A stretch of DNA of 64,000 bases from Muribaculaceae bacterium (GTDB lineage: Bacteria; Bacteroidota; Bacteroidia; Bacteroidales; Muribaculaceae). The notes below the pieces were generated by a model, which saw nothing but the letters and a program-made list of their open reading frames with translations, was not told the DNA's origin and did no database searches. Positions 16,632-26,017 of the stretch are shown one piece after another. The position numbers and the translations under genes are program-made. Position 1 is the stretch's first letter. The number at the start of each line of letters is the position of its first letter. The stretch covers positions 62,001 to 126,000 of the forward strand of contig JAFVPD010000015.1 in the NCBI GenBank assembly GCA_017505535.1. The letters are read 5' to 3'.

Positions 16632-18683
16632 ATGGCTAAGATTTTTTGTATCAAATGGTTAATGGTAGCCGCTTTATTTTTCGGCTTCTATACTTCGGCA
16701 CAAACACGTTCACGTCTTGACAGCATACAACAACTGCAAGAAGTTGTTGTTACTGAATCGGCAAAACCATATATTGAAGTCATTCCGGCGCAGAAACTTA
16801 ATGGAAAACAACTTGAAGCACTTAATAGTCATTCTGTTGCCGATGCTGTGCGCTATTTCTCAGGAATCCAAATTAAAGACTACGGCGGGGTAGGAGGCAT
16901 TAAAACTGTGGATATTCGCAGCATGGGGACAAATCACATGGGTGTATTCTATGATGGAATTCAACTCGGAAATGCTCAAAACGGACAGATTGACCTTGGG
17001 AAATTCTCTCTTGACAACATAGAAGAAATTTCGTTGTACAACGGACAGAAGAGCGATATTTTTCAACCCGCAAAAGATTTCGGTTCAGCCGGAACGTTAT
17101 ACTTAAAAACACGCCGTCCTTCATTTCATAATGGTAAAACCTATAATCTCAAGACAATATTCCGCACAGGCTCTTTCGGATTAGTCAATCCATCTTTTTT
17201 ATACGAACAAAAATTAAGCTCAACTATTAATCTATCACTTAATACCGAATACATCAATGCTAACGGCAAGTATAAATTTAGGTATAAAAAAGTATTTAGT
17301 GACGGAACACTCGCGTGGGACACGACTGCGATTCGTCAAAACGGGGATATTGAATCACTACGTTTAGAGGGTGCTCTATTTGGTAGATTAAATACCGGAC
17401 AATGGAACTTAAAATGTTATTACTATGATTCGGAAAAAGGCATTCCCGGTGCCATTGTAAATAATGTTTGGAAAAATTCACAGCGTCAGTGGGACAGGAA
17501 CTTTTTTACGCAAGGAAGCTTTCAAAAACAAATTGGAGACAGCTACGACCTACTAATCAACGCAAAATATGCTCGTGATTATATGCGTTATCTAAATCCT
17601 GATACTACGTTGATGTACATTGACAATAAATTTTGGCAAGACGAAATTTACATTTCTGCGGCAAATAAATATTCGATACAAAAAAATTGGGATGTAAATC
17701 TATCATTAGATTATCAATGGAATACACTTGACGCAACACTTACAAACTTTGCTTCGCCCACTCGCAACACGTTACTAATCGCTTTAGCCACGAGTTTGCG
17801 ATGGAACAGAGTAAAAGCGTTGGCAAGTGTTTTGGGTACGTTTGTTTCAGACAAAAGTATTGCTTCATCAGGGACAGGAAGCATTTCAAAAATTTCTAAA
17901 CGACAAAATGAACTCACTCCTGCCGTGTTTCTATCATACCAACCTTCTAATAATTTGCCACTAAACATCAGAGCTTTTTATAAACGTATTTTCCGCATGC
18001 CAACGTTTAATGATTTATACTATACTGACATCGGTAATGCTGATCTCAATCCGGAATTTGTTGACCAATACAATGTTGGCCTACTTTATTCTGATTATTT
18101 TGATGGTTTTGTGAGTCGCATACTACTGAAATCTGATGGTTATTATAATTATGTCGAAGATAAGATTATAGCCGTACCTAAAGGAACCGGACAATACCGC
18201 TGGATGATGATGAACATCGGCAAAGTGAAAATCAGAGGCATTGACGTAAATATCCAAAGTGATTTCAGAGTTTTCAGAAAAGCAAAACTCAGTCTGAATC
18301 TCAATTATACTTATCAAAAGGCTCAAGACTACTCCGACCCTACAGACAACGAGCCGGAAGCCGGCACATACAAGGGACAAATTGCTTATATTCCATGGCA
18401 TAGCGGCTCTGTTGTAGCAAGTGCCAACTGGAAATGTTTTGATTTGAATTATAGTTTCATTTATGTCGGAGAACGTTACCATAACTCTTCCAACATTCGA
18501 GCCAATTATGAACAGCCGTGGTACACGCATGATATATCGGGCTGTTGTCGATTTAAGTTGAGTAAAATGCAAGTTTCTGCAACGTTGGAAGTTAACAACC
18601 TGCTAAATCAATATTACGATGTTATTATGAACTATCCGATGCCGGGACGCAATTATAAATTAATCTTAAAGTTTGAAATATGA
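16632..18683 (+). CDS. btuB: BtuB-like TonB-dependent vitamin B12 receptor
   Basis: 683 residues with a signal peptide (ending near SAQTRS). A plug domain spans about residues 30-150 (LQEVVVTESAKPY, then VADAVRYFSGIQIKDYGG, VDIRSMGTNHMGVFYDGIQL). A 22-strand-type barrel ends in an aromatic-containing last strand (YKLILKFEI). It is the first gene after a cobalamin riboswitch and overlaps the BtuG-like gene by 4 bp, so corrinoid uptake across the outer membrane is the natural role. The inner-membrane BtuCDF transporter is not in the window. Confidence 0.9.
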   Translation: MAKIFCIKWLMVAALFFGFYTSAQTRSRLDSIQQLQEVVVTESAKPYIEVIPAQKLNGKQLEALNSHSVADAVRYFSGIQIKDYGGVGGIKTVDIRSMGTNHMGVFYDGIQLGNAQNGQIDLGKFSLDNIEEISLYNGQKSDIFQPAKDFGSAGTLYLKTRRPSFHNGKTYNLKTIFRTGSFGLVNPSFLYEQKLSSTINLSLNTEYINANGKYKFRYKKVFSDGTLAWDTTAIRQNGDIESLRLEGALFGRLNTGQWNLKCYYYDSEKGIPGAIVNNVWKNSQRQWDRNFFTQGSFQKQIGDSYDLLINAKYARDYMRYLNPDTTLMYIDNKFWQDEIYISAANKYSIQKNWDVNLSLDYQWNTLDATLTNFASPTRNTLLIALATSLRWNRVKALASVLGTFVSDKSIASSGTGSISKISKRQNELTPAVFLSYQPSNNLPLNIRAFYKRIFRMPTFNDLYYTDIGNADLNPEFVDQYNVGLLYSDYFDGFVSRILLKSDGYYNYVEDKIIAVPKGTGQYRWMMMNIGKVKIRGIDVNIQSDFRVFRKAKLSLNLNYTYQKAQDYSDPTDNEPEAGTYKGQIAYIPWHSGSVVASANWKCFDLNYSFIYVGERYHNSSNIRANYEQPWYTHDISGCCRFKLSKMQVSATLEVNNLLNQYYDVIMNYPMPGRNYKLILKFEI

Positions 18684-19831
18684 AAAAAATAATACTCGCA
18701 ATTTTTACTCTGTCTGTGATTATCTCCTGTAGGCACGATGATGAAATTTTTATACCCGAAAGTTTAAGCGTATCAACTCCGGAGTTTACAAGCATAAAAG
18801 GATTTTATTTGCTTAATGAAGGTAATATGGGGAGTAATAAAAGTACACTCGATTACTACGATTGTACAACTGGGATATATACTCGCAATATTTACGGCAA
18901 CGCAAATCCAAACGTTCCCAAGGAAATGGGTGACGTAGGCAACGATCTTGCCATTTATGGCAACCGATTGTATGCGGTTATTAACTGCTCTAATAAAGTC
19001 GAGGTAATGGACGTTGCAACCACAAAGCGCATAGGGCAAATTGAGATTCCAAATTGCCGATATATTAAGTTCCATAAAGGATATGCCTATGTAACGTCAT
19101 ATGCCGGTCCGGTTGAAATTAATCCCGACTACCAACAAATTGGCTATGTAGCTAAAGTTGATACAACGACATTGGAAGTCGTTGATTGTTGCTTAGTCGG
19201 CTTTCAACCCGATGGCATAGAAATTGTCGAAGACAAAATTTATGTTGCTAACTCAGGCGGTTATATGGTGCCAAATTATGAAAATACGGTTTCAGTTATC
19301 GATATTAATACATTTGAGGAAATAGAACAAATTGAAGTTGCTGTTAATCTGCATTATGTCTTAGCCGATTGTTATGGCGGCCTATGGATTTCTTCAAGAG
19401 GCGACTATTACGAAACTCCTTCACGCTTGTATTGCTATGATGTACGCAAAAAACGTTTAGTTGCTGCTCTTGACGTACCTGTTTCGGATATGTGCATTCA
19501 AGGTGATTCTATTTACATTGTAAGCGCCGGTTGGAGTCATATATCTTCGTCCTATAATGTAACTTATGCAATAGTAGATGTCAATCTGAAAGAAAAGATC
19601 ACCGATAACTTTATCACTGATGGCACAGACTCAAAAATAAAAATGCCGTATAGTGTAGCCGTGAATCCAATCACAAAAGATATTTATATAACAGATGCAA
19701 AGAACTATGTCAATCCGGGCACTTTATATTGTTTCGGTCAAGATGGTGTATTGAAATGGAATGTTCGCACAGGTGACATTCCTGCACACTTTGCTTTTGT
19801 AGGTGAACAATCAATTAGTAATGAACAATAA
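18680..19831 (+). CDS. btuG: BtuG-like surface lipoprotein, YncE/DUF5074 beta-propeller
   Basis: 383 residues with a lipoprotein signal (LSVIISC, Cys17). The body is a seven-bladed-type propeller of the DUF5074/YncE group, with repeated blades such as VEVMDVATTKRIGQIEIPN, VAKVDTTTLEVVDCCLVGFQ and VSVIDINTFEEIEQIEV. In Bacteroides, BtuG is a cell-surface B12-binding propeller that caps BtuB and hands the vitamin over. Overlap with btuB and control by the same riboswitch support the same role here. Confidence 0.88.
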   Translation: MKKIILAIFTLSVIISCRHDDEIFIPESLSVSTPEFTSIKGFYLLNEGNMGSNKSTLDYYDCTTGIYTRNIYGNANPNVPKEMGDVGNDLAIYGNRLYAVINCSNKVEVMDVATTKRIGQIEIPNCRYIKFHKGYAYVTSYAGPVEINPDYQQIGYVAKVDTTTLEVVDCCLVGFQPDGIEIVEDKIYVANSGGYMVPNYENTVSVIDINTFEEIEQIEVAVNLHYVLADCYGGLWISSRGDYYETPSRLYCYDVRKKRLVAALDVPVSDMCIQGDSIYIVSAGWSHISSSYNVTYAIVDVNLKEKITDNFITDGTDSKIKMPYSVAVNPITKDIYITDAKNYVNPGTLYCFGQDGVLKWNVRTGDIPAHFAFVGEQSISNEQ

Positions 19832-19844
19832 TAATAATCTCAGT

Positions 19845-20927
19845 ATGAAAAAATTTACATTATCATTAGGAGTGATTGTGATTGCCTTTTCTGTAAAGGC
19901 AAACAATCCTTATATCTCCAAAGTGTATGATTATTTGCCGGCTCCCGGACAGTTTGTCAACGAAATGCCTGAATTTGAAGAGGGAGACACAAAAGCCAAT
20001 ATTTTGGCTAAAGTGGAAGAACAAATTTGTGGCAATGAAAACGATGGTGCTGCTCCGGGTATGATTACGCTCGGCTCATTCGGTGGTTACGTCATATTTG
20101 GTTTTAATCACTCCGTTGTGAATGTTGCAGGCGAATATGATTTCAAAATCTACGGCAACGCTTTTAAGTCAAATCAAGCATCAGATGGTGGTAGTTGTGA
20201 ACCGGGGATTGTTATGGTGAGTCAAGACACCAATCGCAATGGAGTTCCCGATGATGAATGGTACGAACTGGCAGGCAGTGAATATAGCAAACCCGAAACC
20301 ACTCATTTTTATAAAATTACTTATTACAAACCTGATGCCAACAGGGCAATTAATGCCGATCCTGATCCGAACAATAATTACATAAATGATCGTACTTATG
20401 TAAAATGGGAAGACAACCAAAATGAAACGGGATATGTAATGCGTAATGTTTATCACCGACAATCTTATTGGCCGGAATGGATTGATGATACTACTATCAC
20501 GTTTGAAGGGACTCGACTTGCCGACAACGCTTATGATCAAAGCGGAAACGGTTCATATTACGTTCAACTATTCTATGACTGGGGATATGTCGATAATCAA
20601 CCAAATGCCGAAGCCCCTGGATTTAAAATTGATTGGGCAGTGGATGCTGATGGCAATTCCGTCACCCTTACACATATTGACTTCATAAAAGTTTATAGTG
20701 CAGTAAACCAATATTGTGGATGGATAGGAGAAACTTCGACCGAAGTTTGTGGTGGTGAAGATCTTCATCCTAATGCTGATATAGCGGAGATTGCCGATAT
20801 AATTCTTGACAATAATTTTCAAGTTGAATACTATAATTTACAAGGTATTAAAATTGATAATCCTTCTAATGGCATATTCATCAAACGACAAGGCCCTAAA
20901 ACTACTAAAATCATTGTTTCACAATAA
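19845..20927 (+). CDS. Uncharacterised surface protein of the cobalamin operon
   Basis: 360 residues from the ATG at 19845, which opens a clean signal peptide (MKKFTLSLGVIVIAFSVKA). An in-frame ATG at 19803 lies inside btuG and is less likely. The protein has a calcium-site-like run (DTNRNGVPDDEWYEL), many aromatic and Asn residues, and a T9SS-like C-terminal strand domain (VEYYNLQGIKIDNPSNGIF). Proteins of this type occur in other Bacteroidales B12 loci, but I know of no assigned function. A surface or secreted corrinoid-binding accessory is inferred. Confidence 0.7.
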   Translation: MKKFTLSLGVIVIAFSVKANNPYISKVYDYLPAPGQFVNEMPEFEEGDTKANILAKVEEQICGNENDGAAPGMITLGSFGGYVIFGFNHSVVNVAGEYDFKIYGNAFKSNQASDGGSCEPGIVMVSQDTNRNGVPDDEWYELAGSEYSKPETTHFYKITYYKPDANRAINADPDPNNNYINDRTYVKWEDNQNETGYVMRNVYHRQSYWPEWIDDTTITFEGTRLADNAYDQSGNGSYYVQLFYDWGYVDNQPNAEAPGFKIDWAVDADGNSVTLTHIDFIKVYSAVNQYCGWIGETSTEVCGGEDLHPNADIAEIADIILDNNFQVEYYNLQGIKIDNPSNGIFIKRQGPKTTKIIVSQ

Positions 20928-20939
20928 CTCATTACAAAT

Positions 20940-22643
20940 ATGAAAAAGATTATTTTTTTGATGGCATTTTTAGCCACGACTATTACAAGTATGGCTCAAT
21001 TCTCAAATGGGAGCTTTTTATTAACCGAAGGACAGTATGGCTCTTCTTCAGGCGGTTTGTTCTGGCTTGACCCCGAAACCGGGTCATTGGGCTCATCTGT
21101 ATCACAAGAAGTTAATGGTGCGGGCTATGGCGAGACTGCGCAATTTGCAACTATCTATGGAGATAAATTGTATGTTACATCAAAGCAGGCTGGTAGTTAT
21201 GGCGGAGGCCTGTTGACAGTTGCTGATGCCGCAACCGCAAAAAACATATATATTTTCAGCAGTTTGTCTGATGACGGACACAATTATGATGGTCGTGCAT
21301 TTTGCGGAGTGACTGAATCCAAAGGTTACATGGGTACATCTAATGGTATCTTTGTGATTGATCTTGAAAATAATCAAGTCGTCAAATTAATCGAAGGTTC
21401 CGACTGTGGCTATGGCATTGGTGAGGCGATTGACGGAGGTTATTATCAATATGATGTGTATTATCATCAGATTGGTTCAATGGTGCGTGTCGGAGATTGC
21501 GTTTTTGCATCAAAACAAAACGAGGGAATTCTTGTCATTGATATTGCAACCGACGAAATTATTTACACAATTTCAGCTGAAGAATTTGGCGGTTCTTTTG
21601 GTGAATTGATACAATCAAAAGATGGAATGCTGTGGACAACAGCATGTTCAACCGAGAATTACATTTACGAACATACTCCCGAACTCAACAAATTGGTTAT
21701 GATAGACCCATATACATGTGAAGCCATTGAAATTCCGACTGAGCACAAAGTATCGGTGTCTTGGGCTACTTGGCGTCATGGAATGATGCAAGCATGTGAA
21801 CATTCCAATAAAATTCTTTGGAAAGATGTCTGCTATTTTGATTGGATGATGTACGAGCAAGTTGGCGCACCTCAAATCCTTTATTATGATATTGAAACCG
21901 GGGAAGAAGGCGTTTTTGTCGATTTGACAACAATAAACCCTGATTATTCCATTTATGCCGGCTTTAGCATAGACCCTGAAACCGACAATGTATATGTCCC
22001 CGTAGCAAGTAATTCCGGTTATGGTCCATGGTTTTTGTTGGTGTTTGATCCGCAAGGTACATTAATCGGAGATCCGATTTCAATTCCTATAGGTGATTGG
22101 AGCGACTATCCATCTATGACTTTATTTACCGATGATTACACTCCAGAGTTCACATTGGATGATAAATATATCCTTGACGTGAATGACAAAATAGAATTTA
22201 ATCTTGCCGACATTGTTTTCGACAAAGATAATACCCAAAACGGCATTATCGTAGAAATTCTCAATGTTGAGAATCCTGAAATTGCGACTGCAGAAATTGC
22301 CGACAATAAATTAACTCTTTGGATGAAAGGTCAAGGCTTGACAACTATTACATTAAAAGCGTTGTCAAATGGCAAGTCAACAACAAAAACCATTACTCTT
22401 AGCGAATCAGGCACTACCGGCATTGAATCGGTAGGAATGTTCAATTCTCAATTATTCTATCGCAACTGCTCCTTAAATGTTATTAATAGCGCTGGTAGCT
22501 ATGTGACAATATATAACACTTCCGGAAATCAACTTTATAAACACCAAATCAATAGTAATAATTTCTCTATGCCTCTCAATCTAAGCCCGGGTATATATAT
22601 TGCGACAGTTAATGGGAATACGCTAAAAATCGCTATTCAATAA
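20940..22643 (+). CDS. DUF5074-type propeller protein with T9SS-like C-terminal domain
   Basis: 567 residues with a signal peptide (ending SMAQ). Residues ~20-400 form a second beta-propeller related in style to BtuG (FLLTEGQYGSSSGGLFWLD, LYVTSKQAGSYGGGLLTVAD, GIFVIDLENNQVVKLIEGS). A DUF/Ig-like segment lies at ~410-485, and the T9SS type A-like sorting region (about residue 490 to the end) includes SPGIYIATVNGNTLKIAIQ. It has no lipobox, so it would be surface-bound through T9SS instead of a lipid anchor. Being last in the riboswitch operon, it is probably a second corrinoid-binding factor. Confidence 0.78.
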   Translation: MKKIIFLMAFLATTITSMAQFSNGSFLLTEGQYGSSSGGLFWLDPETGSLGSSVSQEVNGAGYGETAQFATIYGDKLYVTSKQAGSYGGGLLTVADAATAKNIYIFSSLSDDGHNYDGRAFCGVTESKGYMGTSNGIFVIDLENNQVVKLIEGSDCGYGIGEAIDGGYYQYDVYYHQIGSMVRVGDCVFASKQNEGILVIDIATDEIIYTISAEEFGGSFGELIQSKDGMLWTTACSTENYIYEHTPELNKLVMIDPYTCEAIEIPTEHKVSVSWATWRHGMMQACEHSNKILWKDVCYFDWMMYEQVGAPQILYYDIETGEEGVFVDLTTINPDYSIYAGFSIDPETDNVYVPVASNSGYGPWFLLVFDPQGTLIGDPISIPIGDWSDYPSMTLFTDDYTPEFTLDDKYILDVNDKIEFNLADIVFDKDNTQNGIIVEILNVENPEIATAEIADNKLTLWMKGQGLTTITLKALSNGKSTTKTITLSESGTTGIESVGMFNSQLFYRNCSLNVINSAGSYVTIYNTSGNQLYKHQINSNNFSMPLNLSPGIYIATVNGNTLKIAIQ

Positions 22644-22676
22644 TTCCCCTACGTCAAAACACTCTTTTCATTTTTG

Positions 22677-22712
22677 GGCGATGCATCGTGATTGATGTGT
22701 CGCCTATTTTGT
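22677..22712 (+). terminator. Terminator of the cobalamin operon
   Basis: 11-bp stem GGCGATGCATC / GATGTGTCGCC (two wobble pairs) with a 6-nt loop, followed by TATTTTGTT. It lies just upstream of the tmRNA promoter. Confidence 0.8.
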
Positions 22713-22718
22713 TAAAAA

Positions 22719-22750
22719 TTTGTATAATCGCAACAAAATTGCTAACTTTG
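22719..22750 (+). promoter_or_regulatory. Promoter of ssrA
   Basis: TTTG (22719-22722), a 20-bp spacer and TAACTTTG (22743-22750). It is a consensus Bacteroidetes promoter, giving a short 5' leader of about 20 nt ahead of mature tmRNA. Confidence 0.8.
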
Positions 22751-22776
22751 TGTTATAGTTATACATCAAAATACAT

Positions 22777-23172
22777 GGGGTTGACTGGTTTTGACAGCGT
22801 GTAGAGGTGGTGTGTAAGCATGCAGAGCAATGATGGCTACGCTCTTTAATCTGGGACATCAAAATCTTAAATGGCGAAAATAACTACGCTCTTGCTGCTT
22901 AATTGAAGTATAGTAGATTAGCTTAATCTCCGCAACAGTTGCGGAGACAAGACATCACCCAATTGTCCTTTTCCCGAGACGGATTGATAAGGTGGTGCAG
23001 GTAAATCGGGAATGGGACGCCAAGTGCCTCGCGAGGTGTCCGAGATTTTAGAGGCTAAGGTTGTGATTGGTGGTCTCTTGCCTGTCGCTCCCCTACAATT
23101 AAGTAGAGACTAAGCATGTAGAAAGCTCATTAGTTCCGCGTTTGGACGAGGGTTCAAGTCCCTCCAACTCCA
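22777..23172 (+). ncRNA. ssrA: tmRNA (transfer-messenger RNA)
   Basis: The tRNA-like ends pair as GGGGTTG (22777-22783) with CAACTCC (23165-23171), and the T-arm GAGGGTTCAAGTCCCTC precedes the 3' end. The mRNA-like part encodes the degradation tag GENNYALAA-stop at 22873-22902, one residue different from the Bacteroides fragilis tag GETNYALAA as I recall it. CCA is not encoded, as usual in this phylum. It rescues stalled ribosomes together with SmpB. It has its own promoter and terminator. Confidence 0.96.
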
Positions 23173-23260
23173 CAATTCATGCTGACTGTTAGTTGGTTAC
23201 AGCAAATAGGGACAAAAAGGGGACAACAGCCATTTTTTTAGACCTATTTTGAAACAAAAT
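23173..23260 (+). other. Spacer behind tmRNA with paired GGGACAA repeats
   Basis: 88 bp between the tmRNA 3' end and the terminator hairpin. It contains GGGACAA (23209-23215) and GGGGACAA (23219-23226) in tandem. tmRNA 3' ends are common tyrosine-integrase targets and such short repeats can be arm-type sites, so this may be an empty or vacated integration site. No integrase gene is present. Speculative. Confidence 0.3.
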
Positions 23261-23296
23261 AACCGAGGTGGATTTCCACCTCGGTTATTGTTTTTA
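23261..23296. terminator. Bidirectional terminator, ssrA / WG-repeat gene
   Basis: 11-bp stem AACCGAGGTGG / CCACCTCGGTT with a 4-nt loop. On the plus strand ATTGTTTTTAT follows and on the minus strand ATTTTGTTTC follows, so it can serve both converging transcripts. Confidence 0.88.
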
Positions 23297-23331
23297 TCCC
23301 TTTCAAATGGGGCAAGGTTTTTAACGTGCGA

Positions 23332-25923
23332 TTAGTCGTTGAAAATCTGCTCGTAATCCGATTTAAATGTGCGATACATTGTGCCCATATCCTCAATGAT
23401 GCGGTCAAGGGTTTCTTGATTGTCGTACCACACTAATGGAGGATACCAATTGACATCGTTGCGTTTTGGTGCAGTTTTGAATTTTACACCTTGGAAGAAT
23501 TGAGCTGGCATTCCGCGCTCGCACATTGTCATAAATAATCCTTGAGAAACATTTTTCAATCTCTCGTCTCCGCCATCAAGCCACCCATATTCGGCTGAGA
23601 ATGTTTGCAGTTTACCGGCAGTGAATTCACCCGTTTCGCTGTCGTAGTCAAGCATTTCCAATCGGTAGTGACGAGGGGCGGTTGTGGGTTGGGAGAATCC
23701 GTTCATGGATAGTATCAGTTGGAAGAAGAGTCCGGCGAGACCATTACCCTCCGGGCAAAGTTTCAGGTTGCCTACAGTGAATGACCCTCCATCAAGTACC
23801 AACCATTTAGCGCCGGTTGTTGGGTCTTGTTGATAACCGCTGATGCGGAACGGAGCCGAGAATATGTAGCAAGAGAAGTCGGGATATACATATTTGTGTT
23901 TTGGATCGATCATTGCCACAATGAATCCATGGGTGTTGTCTCCATAGGGATTGGAGTCGGTTTTGGTTGCATTGATTTGAGCATAATAGGTCACATTGCC
24001 CAATGCTTCGTTATCAATAGCCAAGTGTTTGCTTCCTTGATAGCAATTGGTGTTTTCAGGCGCTTTGTCATCGTCTTTTTTGATGAACTTCACTTTGATG
24101 TGAACGTTTTGTGTGACGGTGAACGATTGTCCAGCAGTTATTTTGCTAAAGTTTTCGGCGTCGTGTGTAATAGAGCCTACTGCCCAATCTTTAGCAGGTG
24201 ATACGCTCAACGTAGCGTTGTCGCCAAATTCAAAGCGTCCGGTAGGTGATATTTTAGCAGTGCCTTCGCCTTCGGTTGATACGGTTACATTGTAATAAGT
24301 TTTTGTTATTACAATAGGACCGATAGGAGGTTGGTCTTTGATGATTACAACTGTGTCGGGAGGCCAGGGAAGGCGAGGGAAATTTCTTATACGGGTAGAA
24401 TCCTCCGGAGGAGTGGGCCAAGGAAGATTTCTTGTGTCTTCGATGCTTTGGGCTGTCAATATCAAGGCAATCTCTCCATTGGGGCGAATAAAGCCACGAT
24501 ATTTTTTATTGCCCCAATTCCCAATGCCAAATCGTGCATACCCCGACTCTGTAAATGGGTTGAATTTATCAATCGCCAAATAATCGTTTACGTAGCACGA
24601 TAAGACGATGTTACCTTTTGCATTGATATAGTAGTCGTTCACGTCAGAATTTTCAATCACTGCCAATCCCAGTGGATCAAATCGTGGTTGATGTGTGAGA
24701 GAAGAAACACCGTCAAATTCGCTTGATGTAAAGCGGCGTAAGGAGTTGAAACGGGTATCTATTACGCTCACGCCATCGGTATAACTGCCGTCTTTTGATA
24801 CGTAGGCATATCCGTTGTAAAACGGAGTGGCATAATCGTACGATGCCAATAACTTGAATTTGGTATCATAATAGTTGTATTTGCCGTTTTCAATAATGTA
24901 AAACATTCCGTTTTTAACCGGAGATACTTTTCCGTAACTTTGAACATTGGTTTTGAAAACCACTTTGCCGGTTTTATCAATAAGTTTAAAATAGCCATAT
25001 ATAGAGGCCGGTTGTCTGGGATCGTCGGAGGTGCGTATCCATGCATATCCTTCGCTGAAATCATCGGCAAATGCGCACTGCTTGATTTCGGGAATTGCGA
25101 TTCGGCCGTTGGCATCGATGTATGCCCAACTGTTGTAACTTGGTTGGTAGGCACGAAGACCATCACATAGTGGGCGCATTGAATTTATGTCGCCTGCATC
25201 AATGGTGAGAAGAGGGAATACTTTCTCGCCTTTGACATTGATGTAGAAATATTTTGTTTTGCCATTGACTTTTTGGGTTACAAGAGCGAGTCCGTCGGCA
25301 AAGTTTGTAACCTCTTTCCACGTCGGGTCAAGCTCTTTTATGGCACCATTGGAATATAGAAGGCATATTACATTGTGCCCTTTAGCATTGGGGACAGTGC
25401 GTAGCGCAGGTGCTACACCTCCGATGAAAAGCGGAAATTTTTCATCGGTTCTTATTGGCCCACAATATTTCCACTCGGCGTCAAAGAGCTTTTCGCCGGT
25501 GATTTTCCAAAACGATGTGATTCCGGTGTTGGTCTGGAGCGCAAAGATACCGTTGTGCACATCAGAGAATTTGTCATACTCGTTAATTGATAAGAAACGA
25601 GTTTTTGAAGTGATATATGGAGTGTTGTAAATGGGCTTTGCATCGTCCCAACTACTATCGTCCAAGGTCGGTACGTTGTCATCTTTTTCCATTGTGACAA
25701 CAGGTTGCTCAGTAGATTCTTCAGAAAGAGTAGTCTCTGATTTCTTTTTGGCTGAAGATGTGTTGCCTTCTAAAAATTCATTTGCTTTTTCAAGGGATTT
25801 ATTCACTTTCTCCAATCCTTTGCTAAGCTTTTTGAAAAATTGAGCATCGGCATCGGGCGAGTAAATCAATGAAGTGCCAATGATAAAAATGAATGTGGCG
25901 AGTGCCTTGCGAAAGATTTTCAT
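23332..25923 (-). CDS. Exported WG-repeat protein with InlB-type B-repeat domain
   Basis: 863 residues. A signal peptide (~1-27) is followed by a short basic amphipathic/coiled segment (FFKKLSKGLEKVNKSLEKAN) and a Ser/Glu linker. WG-type repeats run to about residue 490 (NGIFALQTNTGITSFWKITG, DGLRAYQPSYNSWAYIDANG, EGYAWIRTSDD, SGYARFGIGNWGNKKYRGFI). After a Pro-rich linker, residues ~541-616 form a divergent InlB B-repeat (YYNVTVSTEGEGTAKISPTG). The last ~245 residues are a domain I do not recognise. Probably an envelope or secreted protein of unknown role, transcribed as a single gene. Confidence 0.75.
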   Translation of the reverse strand: MKIFRKALATFIFIIGTSLIYSPDADAQFFKKLSKGLEKVNKSLEKANEFLEGNTSSAKKKSETTLSEESTEQPVVTMEKDDNVPTLDDSSWDDAKPIYNTPYITSKTRFLSINEYDKFSDVHNGIFALQTNTGITSFWKITGEKLFDAEWKYCGPIRTDEKFPLFIGGVAPALRTVPNAKGHNVICLLYSNGAIKELDPTWKEVTNFADGLALVTQKVNGKTKYFYINVKGEKVFPLLTIDAGDINSMRPLCDGLRAYQPSYNSWAYIDANGRIAIPEIKQCAFADDFSEGYAWIRTSDDPRQPASIYGYFKLIDKTGKVVFKTNVQSYGKVSPVKNGMFYIIENGKYNYYDTKFKLLASYDYATPFYNGYAYVSKDGSYTDGVSVIDTRFNSLRRFTSSEFDGVSSLTHQPRFDPLGLAVIENSDVNDYYINAKGNIVLSCYVNDYLAIDKFNPFTESGYARFGIGNWGNKKYRGFIRPNGEIALILTAQSIEDTRNLPWPTPPEDSTRIRNFPRLPWPPDTVVIIKDQPPIGPIVITKTYYNVTVSTEGEGTAKISPTGRFEFGDNATLSVSPAKDWAVGSITHDAENFSKITAGQSFTVTQNVHIKVKFIKKDDDKAPENTNCYQGSKHLAIDNEALGNVTYYAQINATKTDSNPYGDNTHGFIVAMIDPKHKYVYPDFSCYIFSAPFRISGYQQDPTTGAKWLVLDGGSFTVGNLKLCPEGNGLAGLFFQLILSMNGFSQPTTAPRHYRLEMLDYDSETGEFTAGKLQTFSAEYGWLDGGDERLKNVSQGLFMTMCERGMPAQFFQGVKFKTAPKRNDVNWYPPLVWYDNQETLDRIIEDMGTMYRTFKSDYEQIFND

Positions 25924-25964
25924 GTTGTCAAAATGGGAAGAGGGTTAGTCGTTGTAGAGTAATT

Positions 25965-25994
25965 ACGAGGACGACAAACAGCTGCCGTCCTCGT
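25965..25994. terminator. Intergenic hairpin, weak terminator candidate
   Basis: 9-bp perfect stem ACGAGGACG / CGTCCTCGT with a 12-nt loop between the DUF4878 gene and the WG-repeat gene. No real T-run follows on the minus strand (TAATTACTCT), so it may be an attenuator or an mRNA-end structure. Confidence 0.45.
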
Positions 25995-26017
25995 GAAAAA
26001 TTAAATTGAGTAAGGGA

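Noticed and set aside
19803..19845. Upstream start for the third cobalamin-operon gene
   Set aside because: It would place 14 polar residues before the signal peptide and overlaps btuG; the ATG at 19845 is better.
22777..23172. Possible tRNA with intron at the tmRNA locus
   Set aside because: The tag-encoding segment and the full ssrA layout identify tmRNA.
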